A stretch of 64,000 nt of DNA, from positions 5,332,001 to 5,396,000 of the forward strand of contig NZ_AP022560.1 in assembly GCF_010726085.1 (NCBI RefSeq), read 5' to 3'. Within the stretch, counting starts at the first letter, position 1, and each line of letters opens with the position of its first letter. A model generated the notes under the pieces. It ran no database searches. It was not told where the DNA came from and worked only from the letters and a program-made list of their open reading frames with translations. The position numbers and the translations under genes are program-made. Shown here one piece after another: positions 7,091-14,684 of the stretch. This DNA is from Mycolicibacterium moriokaense (lineage in GTDB: Bacteria > Actinomycetota > Actinomycetes > Mycobacteriales > Mycobacteriaceae).

Positions 7091-7135
7091 GACCAGGAGG
7101 TTACCATGTTATGGTAAAGGTGATGTTCGTTTCGC
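7088..7135. other. phage attachment junction (attL/attR) in trmL
   Basis: The integrase start and the trmL start are 20 bp apart. trmL begins MVKVMFVSPRIAPN; TrmL of M. tuberculosis, from memory, begins MFRLLFVSPRIAPN, so codons 2-4 look element-derived and host sequence starts near GTGATGTTCG (7120-7129). The junction holds the perfect inverted repeat TTACCAT-gtt-ATGGTAA (7101-7117), a shape expected of a serine-integrase half-site. The partner site must lie left of the window. Confidence 0.7.
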
Positions 7136-7575
7136 CACGCATCGCGCCCAACACCGGAAACGCCATCCGAATGGTCGCCGCAACCGGATGCGAACTGCAC
7201 CTCGTCGAGCCGCTCGGATTCGATCTGTCCGAACCCAAACTACGGCGCGCCGGCCTGGACTACCACGACCTCGCGTCAGTCACCGTGCACCGCGATCTGG
7301 CCGCGGCATGGGAAGCCCTCGGACCGCGGCGGGTGTACGCGTTCACGGCACACGCCACCACGCGATTCGACGAGATCGACTACGAGCCGAACGACGTGGT
7401 GATGTTCGGCCCGGAACCCACCGGGCTGGACGCCGAGACGCTCGCGGACCCGCACATCACCGCGCAGCTGCGGATCCCGATGCTCGCCGGTCGGCGGTCA
7501 TTGAACCTGTCGAACGCCGCCGCGGTCGTCGTGTACGAGGCGTGGCGGCAGCACGGGTTCAGTGGCGCTGTCTGA
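7111..7575 (+). CDS. trmL: tRNA (cytidine/uridine-34-2'-O)-methyltransferase (SpoU/TrmL)
   Basis: Knotted SPOUT-class methyltransferase that 2'-O-methylates the wobble base of certain tRNAs, using S-adenosylmethionine. The family motifs are present: SPRIAPNTGNAIR near the N-terminus, FGPEPTGL around residue 110, and the knot motif IPMLAGRRSLNLSNAAAV near residue 132. At 154 aa it is full length. The element reconstitutes the start: AGGAGG (7095-7100) lies 10 bp before ATG 7111. A three-codon mini-frame ATG TTA TGG TAA (7106-7117) overlaps the start and has a better spacing to the same ribosome site. GTG 7120 and ATG 7123 are alternative starts. Confidence 0.93.
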   Translation: MVKVMFVSPRIAPNTGNAIRMVAATGCELHLVEPLGFDLSEPKLRRAGLDYHDLASVTVHRDLAAAWEALGPRRVYAFTAHATTRFDEIDYEPNDVVMFGPEPTGLDAETLADPHITAQLRIPMLAGRRSLNLSNAAAVVVYEAWRQHGFSGAV

Positions 7576-8214
7576 CTACCACGAATTCCAGTGCGTCAGC
7601 TGCTCGGCGGGCAGCCGCTTGGCGGGCCGGAAGTCGGTGCCCTTCGTATAAGCGATCGGGAACAGCCCGCCCTGCCGGTACTCGTCGAACGGAATGCCCA
7701 GGACGTCGGCGGCCAACTTCTCCCCCTTGCCGACGAGATGCAGCGTCGTCCACGCCGAGCCGAGCTCGCGTGAGCGCAACGCCAGCATGAAACTCCACAC
7801 GGCGGGCAGCAGTGAACCCCAGAACCCGGCGCTGCCCGCGACCGCCTCGTCGGGGCTGCCGGCCAGGCACGGAATCAACATCACCGGCACCTCGTGGAAG
7901 TGGTCGTTGAGGTACATCGCGGAGTCGGTGACGCGCGGGCGCTGCGTGTCGCGGATGTCGCCGTATTCGGGCTTGGGCGCGGCGAGGTATTTCGACGCGT
8001 TGTGCCGGTAGATGTCGGCGATCGCCTTCTTCTTGTCCGGATCGTCCACGAAGACCCACTGCCAACCCTGGGCGTTGGACCCCGTCGGCGCCTGAAGTGC
8101 CAACTCCAGACATTCCATCAGCACCTCGCGCGGTACCGGCTTCTCCAGATCCAGCCGTTTGCGCACCGATCGCGTGGTGGTCAGGACTTCATCGACAGAC
8201 AAATTCAAGGTCAT
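7576..8214 (-). CDS. nitroreductase family oxidoreductase (Rv3368c-like)
   Basis: FMN-dependent nitroreductase-fold protein, 212 aa. The N-terminal RSVRKRLD and TGSNAQGWQW motifs are the phosphate- and flavin-binding signatures, and GLFPIAYT near the C-terminus is the usual closing strand. I start at ATG 8214 (MTLNLSVDEVL); the longer frame runs into the divergent promoter region. Its stop codon is directly adjacent to that of trmL, so the two converge with no spacer. The divergent neighbour at 8249 is an F420-type PPOX protein, the same pairing as Rv3368c/Rv3369. Physiological substrate unknown. Confidence 0.88.
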   Translation of the reverse strand: MTLNLSVDEVLTTTRSVRKRLDLEKPVPREVLMECLELALQAPTGSNAQGWQWVFVDDPDKKKAIADIYRHNASKYLAAPKPEYGDIRDTQRPRVTDSAMYLNDHFHEVPVMLIPCLAGSPDEAVAGSAGFWGSLLPAVWSFMLALRSRELGSAWTTLHLVGKGEKLAADVLGIPFDEYRQGGLFPIAYTKGTDFRPAKRLPAEQLTHWNSW

Positions 8215-8248
8215 ATCTAGAAGACTAGGCGAGACTACATTTGGAACG

Positions 8249-8665
8249 ATGACAGCCGAACTGACACAAGAAGTTTCCGACCGTCTGACCTCCGACAAAT
8301 ACGGCTGGCTGACGACGGTCGCGAAATCCGGGCAGCCCGTCCCGAAGTTGATCTGGTTCTACTTCGACGGTTCTGACGTGTTCATCTACTCCGAACCCGG
8401 CGCAGCCAAGGTGAGACACATCCGGAATCATCCGCGGGTCAGCCTCAACCTGGACTCGGATGGCAACGGCTCGGGCATCATCGTGGTCGGCGGTGTCGCG
8501 ACGATCGACGCGGAGAACGCCAACCCCATGGAGGACGAGGGGTATACGGCCAAGTACGGCGAGTACGCCGAAAGCCTCGGCTTCACCGCCGAGTTTCTCT
8601 CCGCATACAACCTGCGGCTGAAGATCAGCGTCGACAAGGTGTGGACCACCCCGACCGCGGGTTAA
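8249..8665 (+). CDS. PPOX-class F420-dependent enzyme (Rv3369-like)
   Basis: Split beta-barrel protein of 138 aa in the pyridoxamine-phosphate-oxidase-like superfamily; several mycobacterial members use cofactor F420. The fold signature is GWLTTVAKSGQPVPKLIWFYFDG near the start in outline (strand, basic turn, strand), followed by YSEPGAAKVRHIRNHPRVSL. I use ATG 8249 because it matches the family length and sits 34 bp from the divergent nitroreductase start. Its stop overlaps that of the convergent MFS gene. The reaction is unknown. Confidence 0.85.
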   Translation: MTAELTQEVSDRLTSDKYGWLTTVAKSGQPVPKLIWFYFDGSDVFIYSEPGAAKVRHIRNHPRVSLNLDSDGNGSGIIVVGGVATIDAENANPMEDEGYTAKYGEYAESLGFTAEFLSAYNLRLKISVDKVWTTPTAG

Positions 8666-9798
8666 GCCGGCCTTCGATCAGTCGGCGGACGTAACGCAAC
8701 GGCACACAATCCGACCGCTGCGATCACCACGAACGACGTTCTCGGTCCCACCGCATCGATGAGCGCGCCCGCCGCGGGCGCTCCCAATGCCTGGCCCGCT
8801 GCGATCGTGAAAAACGCGATGCCGACGCCGAACGACGTTCGGTCCGGATACAGGCGCGTACTCCACAACAGGACCAGGCCGGTCAACGTGATGTAGGCGG
8901 CGCCGAACATCGTGGCGGCCAGAATCACTGCGACGAACCGGGCGGGGGCAGCGGCGAGCACCAGGGTCGCCGCGGCCATCGTGGCGGTGGCGGCCACCCA
9001 TGCCCAGTGCAGTCCGATCCGTTGCACCGCGTCACCGGCAAACGCGCCGGCGATGCCCGCAGCGCCCAGCACGATCCACATGATCGACGAACGTGTTGCG
9101 TCTGCAGCCCCGACCGTCGTGATGAGGTCGCGGCCGAATGTCCACACCGCTACGCTGCCGACGCCGGTCAGAAGCGCAGCGGTCAACAGCGTGACAGTTC
9201 CTGGGCGCCAGAACGATTCGGCTGAATCCGCAGGGCGCGGCCGCGATGTCGATCCGACGGAGCGGACGACCCATATCGTCACCGTCGCCGCGATCAACGC
9301 GTACACCGCCCAAGCCGCGCGCCAGTGATCCAGCAGCAGAAGTGCAACCGGGGCGGACAGCACCACGCCGATGCCCGTCCCGCCGTTGACCACCGTCTGC
9401 GCCCGGTCCGTCTTCTCGCCGGGAACGTATTGCGCGACGGCCGCGGCCAGTGGTGGCGATACGATGCCGGTGCTGACACCGGCGACCAGCACGCCCAGTG
9501 CCAGCACCCACGCTGACGGTGCCGCGGCGACGATCGAAAGGCCCACCGTCGCAACCACTCCGGCAAGGACCGCGACCCGTCGGGCACCGATCCGGTCCGT
9601 CAGCAGCAGGCTGAGGATGATGGCGGCACAGTATCCGATGTAGCTTCCGCCGCCGATGACGCCGGTGAGGACGCCATTGAGTGTGAAGGCGTCGGCGAAG
9701 ACCGGAGTGAACAGTCCGTAGGCGAATCGGGCGAAGCCGTAGCAACAGGCGATGAGGGCGGTTCCCGCGCCGACGAGGAAGTACACCGAGCGGGGCAC
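8662..9798 (-). CDS. MFS transporter, YbfB/YjiJ-like
   Basis: Major facilitator protein of 378 aa with about twelve hydrophobic spans. The first span ends in GFARFAYGLFTPVF, a hallmark of the YbfB/YjiJ group, and the loop DRIGARR between spans 2 and 3 is the MFS signature. The start is GTG 9798; the longer upstream frame overlaps dnaE2 and was rejected. Only 23 bp separate it from the dnaE2 stop on the same strand, so read-through from the SOS promoter at 13128 is likely. Substrate unknown. Confidence 0.85.
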   Translation of the reverse strand: MPRSVYFLVGAGTALIACCYGFARFAYGLFTPVFADAFTLNGVLTGVIGGGSYIGYCAAIILSLLLTDRIGARRVAVLAGVVATVGLSIVAAAPSAWVLALGVLVAGVSTGIVSPPLAAAVAQYVPGEKTDRAQTVVNGGTGIGVVLSAPVALLLLDHWRAAWAVYALIAATVTIWVVRSVGSTSRPRPADSAESFWRPGTVTLLTAALLTGVGSVAVWTFGRDLITTVGAADATRSSIMWIVLGAAGIAGAFAGDAVQRIGLHWAWVAATATMAAATLVLAAAPARFVAVILAATMFGAAYITLTGLVLLWSTRLYPDRTSFGVGIAFFTIAAGQALGAPAAGALIDAVGPRTSFVVIAAVGLCAVALRPPTDRRPA

Positions 9799-9821
9799 CC
9801 CACCACAGTAGCGATCCGCAG

Positions 9822-12800
9822 TCAGCGGAAGTCGCGGGACTTCGACGCCACCCGCATGTCGAGCTTGCCCATCCGCTCGGCGACGACGGTGACCGCGCCG
9901 GTGGCGTTCTGCACCTGACCGCGGACCAAGAGTGCCGACGCCGTCTGCGCCAGCTTGCGGTGCCGCGCCCAGACGCCGCGCGAACACAGCACGTTGACCA
10001 TCCCGGTCTCGTCCTCGAGGTTGACGAACGTGACACCCTGGGCCGTCGCGGGTCGCTGGCGGTGAGTCACCGCACCGGCCACCAGCACGCGGGTCCCGTC
10101 GGGCACCTCCAGCAGCTTGTTGGCCGGAACGACGCCGAGCGCGTCGAGGTTCTCGCGCAGGAACTGGGTGGGATAGCTGTCGGTCGAGATTCCCGTTGCC
10201 CACACGTCGGCGACGGCCAACTCGAGCTCGGTCATGCCGGGCAGTGAGGGGATCTGCGATGACGACCCCACTCCGGGCAACCGGTCAGGACGTTGGGTGG
10301 CGGCCGCGCCCGCGGCCCACAGCCCTTCACGCCGGGTGATCCCGAAACAGCCCAATGCGCCCGCGGTGGCCAGCGCCTCCGTTTGCGGGATGCTCAGCTG
10401 AATCCGCTGTGTCAGGTCCAGCAGAGAAGTGAACGGCCCGTTGGCTTCCCGCTCATCGACGATGCGCTGCGCCAAATCGTCACCGATGTGGCGGACGCTG
10501 CCGAGACCAAGCCGCACCTCGGTGCCCATGTTCTCCAGGGTGGCGTGCGCGAGGCTCGCGTTGACGTCCGGCCCATGGACGGAGACCCCGTGCCTGCGGG
10601 CATCGGCCACCAGCGACTGCGGCGAGTAGAAACCCATCGGCTGGGCTCGCAGCAGCGCGGCGCAGAACGCCGCAGGGTGGTGCAGCTTGAACCACGACGA
10701 GTAGAACACCAGGGACGCGAAGCTCAGCGAATGGCTTTCCGGGAAACCGAAATTGGCGAATGCCTCCAGCTTCTCGTAGATCCGGTCGGCGACCTCACCT
10801 GTGATGCCGTGCAGTTCGCGCATGCCGTCGTAGAACCTGCCCCGCAACCGCCGCATCCGCTCGGTGGAGCGTTTGGATCCCATCGCGCGGCGCAGCTGAT
10901 CGGCCTCGGCGGCGGTGAAGCCCGCGCAGTCCACCGCGAGCTGCATGAGCTGCTCCTGAAACAGCGGCACGCCCAACGTCTTACGCAGGGCGGGTTCCAT
11001 CGACGGATGGTCATAGGTGACGGGCTCTTCCCCGTTGCGTCGTTTGATGTACGGGTGCACCGACCCACCCTGAATCGGACCGGGGCGGATCAGCGCGACC
11101 TCGACCACCAGGTCGTAGAACACTCGCGGTTTCAGCCGGGGCAGCGTGGCCATCTGGGCGCGAGACTCCACCTGGAACACCCCGACGGAGTCGGCGCGTT
11201 GCAGCATCTCGTAGACCGCGGGCTCGGACAGGTCCAGTTTCGCCAGGTCGACGTCGATGCCTTTATGCTCGCGCACCAGGTCGATGCAGTAGTGCAGTGC
11301 CGAGAGCATGCCGAGCCCCAGCATGTCGAACTTCACCAAACCGATTGCCGCGCAGTCGTCTTTGTCCCACTGCAACACGCTGCGGTTCTCCATGCGCGCC
11401 CACTCCACCGGACAGACATCGGCGATGGGGCGGTCGCAGATCACCATGCCGCCGGAATGGATGCCCATATGCCGCGGCAGATTGGAGATCTGCAGCGCCA
11501 GGTCGATCACCGACTCCGGGACGTCCTCGACGTGGGTCGCTTCCGCGAGGTTTCCCCACTGACCGATCTGCCTGCTCCAGGCATCCTGCTGACCTTGAGA
11601 GAACCCCAGCGCGCGAGCCATATCGCGCACGGCGCTACGGCCCCGATAGGTGATGACGTTGGCCACCTGGGCGGCGTAGTCCCGGCCGTAACGGTTGTAG
11701 ACGTACTGGATCGCGTTCTCGCGCAGGTCCGATTCGATGTCGATGTCGATGTCCGGTGGCCCGTCACGCGCCGGCGACAGGAACCGCTCGAACAGCAGCT
11801 CGTTGGCGATCGGGTCGACGTTGGTGACCCCGAGGGCGTAGCAGACGGCCGAATTGGCCGCCGATCCCCTGCCCTGGGCCAGGATGTTGTTCTCCTTGCA
11901 GAACCGGGTGATGTCGTGAACGACCAGGAAATACCCCGGAAATGTCAGTTGTTCAATGATTTTCAGCTCATGCTCGATCTGGGCGTACGCCTGCGGTGCA
12001 CGCTCGGGAGGGCCGTACCGGTTACGCGCACCCTCCATGACCAGGTGCCGAAGCCAGCTGTCCTCGGTATGCCCCTCCGGAACGTCGAAGGGCGGCAGCT
12101 GCGGGGCGATCAGTGCCAGCTCGAACGCGCACTGCTCGCCGAGGTCGGCCGCCGCCGTCACGACTTCGGGATGGTGCGCGAACAGCTGCGCCATCTCCAC
12201 CCCCGATCGCAGGTGCGAACCGCCAAGCGGAGCAAGGTAACCGGCGGCTTCGTCGATGGAGTGCCGCGCCCGGATCGCACCCATGGCCATCGCGAGCCTG
12301 CCGCGGGACGGCTCGGCGAAGTGGGCGCCGGTGGTCGCGACGACGCCGACCCCGAACCGGGGCGCGAGTTCGGCAAGTAGTGCATTGCGTTCATCGTCGC
12401 CGGGATACCCGTGATGGGTGAGTTCGATGCTGACCCGATCACGGCCGAACCGGTCCACCAGGTCGACGAGCGCTGTGGCCGCCGCTTCCGGACCGCCCTC
12501 GGAAAGCGCCTGGCGGACATGCCCTTTACGGCATCCGGTCAGGATGTGCCAATGCCCGCCGGCCGCCTCGGTCAACGTGTCGTAGTCGTAGTGCAACTTG
12601 CCCTTCTCGCCGCCCGCCAGATGCGCCCTCGCGAGCTCGCGAGACAGTCGCCGGTATCCCTCGGGGCCGCGGGCCAGCACCAGCAGATGGGGGCCTGGCG
12701 GATCAGGGTCCTCGGTCCTGTCTCCCCCACCCAGCGACAGTTCGGCGCCGAACACCGTCGACATATCCAGTTCCCTGGCCGCCTCGGCGAAACGCACCAC

Positions 12801-13121
12801 CCCATAGAGGCCGTCGTGATCCGTGAGCGCGATCGCGCGCAGGTCGAGGCGGACGGCTTCCTCGACGAGTTCCTCCGGCGTGCTGGCCCCGTCGAGGAAG
12901 CTGTACGCCGAGTGCGCGTGCAGTTCCGCGTACGGCACGGCGGAGGCGGGCCGATCGATGCCCGCCGCCTGGTAGGCCCCCCGCTTGCGCGACCAGGCAG
13001 GACTGTCCCCGCCGTCGCCCACCTGCTCGTCGATGGGCCAGCCGGCGCGGCGCGGCTTGCCGTTGAGCACCCGCTCCATTTCCGTCCAGCTCGGTGGCCC
13101 CGTATGCCAGCCCACCCCCAC
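9822..13121 (-). CDS. dnaE2: error-prone DNA polymerase DnaE2
   Basis: C-family polymerase that performs mutagenic translesion synthesis with ImuA' and ImuB in mycobacteria. Domains in order: PHP (ELHAHSAYSFLDGAS near residue 65), palm with the catalytic acidic motif PDIDIDIE near residue 455 and the fingers motif QGRGSAANS upstream of it, then a C-terminal OB fold (RVLVAGAVTHRQR). 1,099 codons is the family length. GTG 13121 or GTG 13115 could start it. A perfect LexA box lies 7 bp upstream of GTG 13121, so it is SOS-induced. Confidence 0.97.
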   Translation of the reverse strand: MGVGWHTGPPSWTEMERVLNGKPRRAGWPIDEQVGDGGDSPAWSRKRGAYQAAGIDRPASAVPYAELHAHSAYSFLDGASTPEELVEEAVRLDLRAIALTDHDGLYGVVRFAEAARELDMSTVFGAELSLGGGDRTEDPDPPGPHLLVLARGPEGYRRLSRELARAHLAGGEKGKLHYDYDTLTEAAGGHWHILTGCRKGHVRQALSEGGPEAAATALVDLVDRFGRDRVSIELTHHGYPGDDERNALLAELAPRFGVGVVATTGAHFAEPSRGRLAMAMGAIRARHSIDEAAGYLAPLGGSHLRSGVEMAQLFAHHPEVVTAAADLGEQCAFELALIAPQLPPFDVPEGHTEDSWLRHLVMEGARNRYGPPERAPQAYAQIEHELKIIEQLTFPGYFLVVHDITRFCKENNILAQGRGSAANSAVCYALGVTNVDPIANELLFERFLSPARDGPPDIDIDIESDLRENAIQYVYNRYGRDYAAQVANVITYRGRSAVRDMARALGFSQGQQDAWSRQIGQWGNLAEATHVEDVPESVIDLALQISNLPRHMGIHSGGMVICDRPIADVCPVEWARMENRSVLQWDKDDCAAIGLVKFDMLGLGMLSALHYCIDLVREHKGIDVDLAKLDLSEPAVYEMLQRADSVGVFQVESRAQMATLPRLKPRVFYDLVVEVALIRPGPIQGGSVHPYIKRRNGEEPVTYDHPSMEPALRKTLGVPLFQEQLMQLAVDCAGFTAAEADQLRRAMGSKRSTERMRRLRGRFYDGMRELHGITGEVADRIYEKLEAFANFGFPESHSLSFASLVFYSSWFKLHHPAAFCAALLRAQPMGFYSPQSLVADARRHGVSVHGPDVNASLAHATLENMGTEVRLGLGSVRHIGDDLAQRIVDEREANGPFTSLLDLTQRIQLSIPQTEALATAGALGCFGITRREGLWAAGAAATQRPDRLPGVGSSSQIPSLPGMTELELAVADVWATGISTDSYPTQFLRENLDALGVVPANKLLEVPDGTRVLVAGAVTHRQRPATAQGVTFVNLEDETGMVNVLCSRGVWARHRKLAQTASALLVRGQVQNATGAVTVVAERMGKLDMRVASKSRDFR

Positions 13122-13127
13122 AATGTA

Positions 13128-13143
13128 TCGAACACATGTTCGA
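13128..13143 (-). promoter_or_regulatory. LexA (SOS) box of dnaE2
   Basis: TCGAACACATGTTCGA is a perfect match to the mycobacterial/Gram-positive SOS consensus TCGAAC-N4-GTTCGA. It fills most of the 27-bp gap between the upstream HNH gene and dnaE2. Confidence 0.95.
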
Positions 13144-13148
13144 CATCG

Positions 13149-14531
13149 CTACCCGTCTTCGTCCGGGGGATCGGGGTCGCTGCGCAGCAGTTCCTCGGGA
13201 TGGTGGGCGTGGTTGATCTCGGGCGGTCGTGTTCCGTCGGTCCACGCCAGCCGCCCGCTGTCCGTGACCGTCGTCTGCAGTCGACCCTTGCCCACCGCCG
13301 CATGGTCGGGTCCGCAGGCGAAGAACAGCACGTCGGCGTCGGTCGCGCCGCCGGCGGCCCACTCCGTGCTGTGATGGACCTCGGCGTGATACCCGGGCTC
13401 AGTGCAGTTCGGCCGGGTACATCCCCCGTCGCGGGAATAGCAGATGATCCGCTGATCGGCGGTGGCCACCCGTTTCTGGCGGCCCAGATAAATCGGCCGG
13501 TCGCTGTGGTCCTCGAACACCGCCAGATAGTGAATCCCGTCGGTGGCCATCCGGATCAGGTCGCGCATCGGCAGCGCGGTGTCGCCTCCGGTGCGCGCAG
13601 CAGTGGGCATCGGAACGTTGGGATCGGTCACTGCGTGGACGGCCTGGTTGAGTTCGGCCAACGTGGTGCGCGCGATGACCGTGACGGCATGTCCACGGTG
13701 TGAACCAAACTGCCCTGACGCGATGCCGGCCTTGAGCCCGAGCTTGATGCCGTCGTGGCAGCGTTGCGATGGGCTGCGGTCATCACGCGTCTCGGCCAGC
13801 GCCCCGTCGGGCAGATGCCGGCCCGGCCGCACCGCGGCAGTGGCGGCCTCGACGTAGCAGCGGGTCTCCGGATCGATCCATCCCGAGAGCCGTGACATTC
13901 CGTCAGGACCCTGCGCTCCCATCACCACACCACGTCGGCGTGCACGGTCGGCTTCGTCGAAATCGCCATCGGGATTGAAGATTTCATCGATCCGACGTCC
14001 AACCGACTTGACAATGTCGGCGTCGTTCTTGACCGCCTCGCGGACCAGGCTGCGTTCGACCTCAACCCGATCATCCGCCGACACGCACGACGGCAGTCTG
14101 TCCATGGCCTTTTCGATTTCCCGCAGGTGATCCTCCCCGATCGTCCCCGCGGTAACGGCGTCGGCCACCAGCGGCAGTTCAGGCGGCAGCGGCGGGCCGG
14201 TGAGCTGACGACGCGGCTGGATCCGCGCGGCCACCTTCATCCTTCGCTTGATCTCGTTACGTGGTATCCGCAGCCGCGCGCACAGCCTGTCGATGAGTCC
14301 ATCGATCAAGCCGATCTCATCGGGCGGGTCGGCGATCTGACCGAACACCCGGTACATCAGCCCTCGGTTGGTGCGCTCCTGCGTTTCGAGCCGTTCGGCC
14401 ATGTCCACCCGAAACTCGTTGCCTACGTTGTCGGAGGACAATTCGCGCATCTCGGCGTAGGCAACATCCACCACGTCCAGCAGCGCGCGAAACCGCTCGC
14501 ACGCTGCCGCTCCGGTAGTGAATTCGCCCAT
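13149..14531 (-). CDS. DUF222/HNH endonuclease protein of the 13E12 repeat family
   Basis: 460-aa member of the mycobacterial REP13E12-type family. A helical DUF222 region spans about residues 30-330 (ERLETQERTNRGLMYRVFG early). An HNH nuclease module ends the protein, with CTRPNC, then AEVHHSTEWAAGG and a final CGPDH, giving the zinc cysteines and catalytic histidines. The reading frame is intact. These genes are repetitive in mycobacterial genomes, and 13E12 copies are integration targets for phiRv1-type elements. Its stop lies only 5 bp from the LexA box of dnaE2. Biological role unknown. Confidence 0.92.
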   Translation of the reverse strand: MGEFTTGAAACERFRALLDVVDVAYAEMRELSSDNVGNEFRVDMAERLETQERTNRGLMYRVFGQIADPPDEIGLIDGLIDRLCARLRIPRNEIKRRMKVAARIQPRRQLTGPPLPPELPLVADAVTAGTIGEDHLREIEKAMDRLPSCVSADDRVEVERSLVREAVKNDADIVKSVGRRIDEIFNPDGDFDEADRARRRGVVMGAQGPDGMSRLSGWIDPETRCYVEAATAAVRPGRHLPDGALAETRDDRSPSQRCHDGIKLGLKAGIASGQFGSHRGHAVTVIARTTLAELNQAVHAVTDPNVPMPTAARTGGDTALPMRDLIRMATDGIHYLAVFEDHSDRPIYLGRQKRVATADQRIICYSRDGGCTRPNCTEPGYHAEVHHSTEWAAGGATDADVLFFACGPDHAAVGKGRLQTTVTDSGRLAWTDGTRPPEINHAHHPEELLRSDPDPPDEDG

Positions 14532-14684
14532 ACCACAACGCTAACGGCATCCGTCGCAACGAACGCCTCCCCTGACCCCACGAGTCCCAACCTGTGGATC
14601 AACCCTGGGTTGGGGATGAAAACGCCAAGTTGTCGGTGCCGGGTGCTAGAGCCAGGTGCCAAGTCCCTGGAGGTTCAGTCGAAA
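14532..14684. other. intergenic region, no gene seen
   Basis: 153 bp between the permease stop and the HNH gene start. It holds a small palindrome (CAACCCTGGGTTG near 14613) and AT-poor sequence. I see no RNA gene or clear terminator in it. Confidence 0.4.

Noticed and set aside
10293..12380. Long rightward ORF of 695 codons
   Set aside because: It is fully antisense to dnaE2, its product is Arg/His/Gln-rich without domain signatures, and it reflects GC-rich third-position bias.
13149..14531. 13E12/HNH gene as a group I intron or intein nuclease
   Set aside because: No host gene is interrupted; DUF222 architecture marks it as a free-standing 13E12-type gene.
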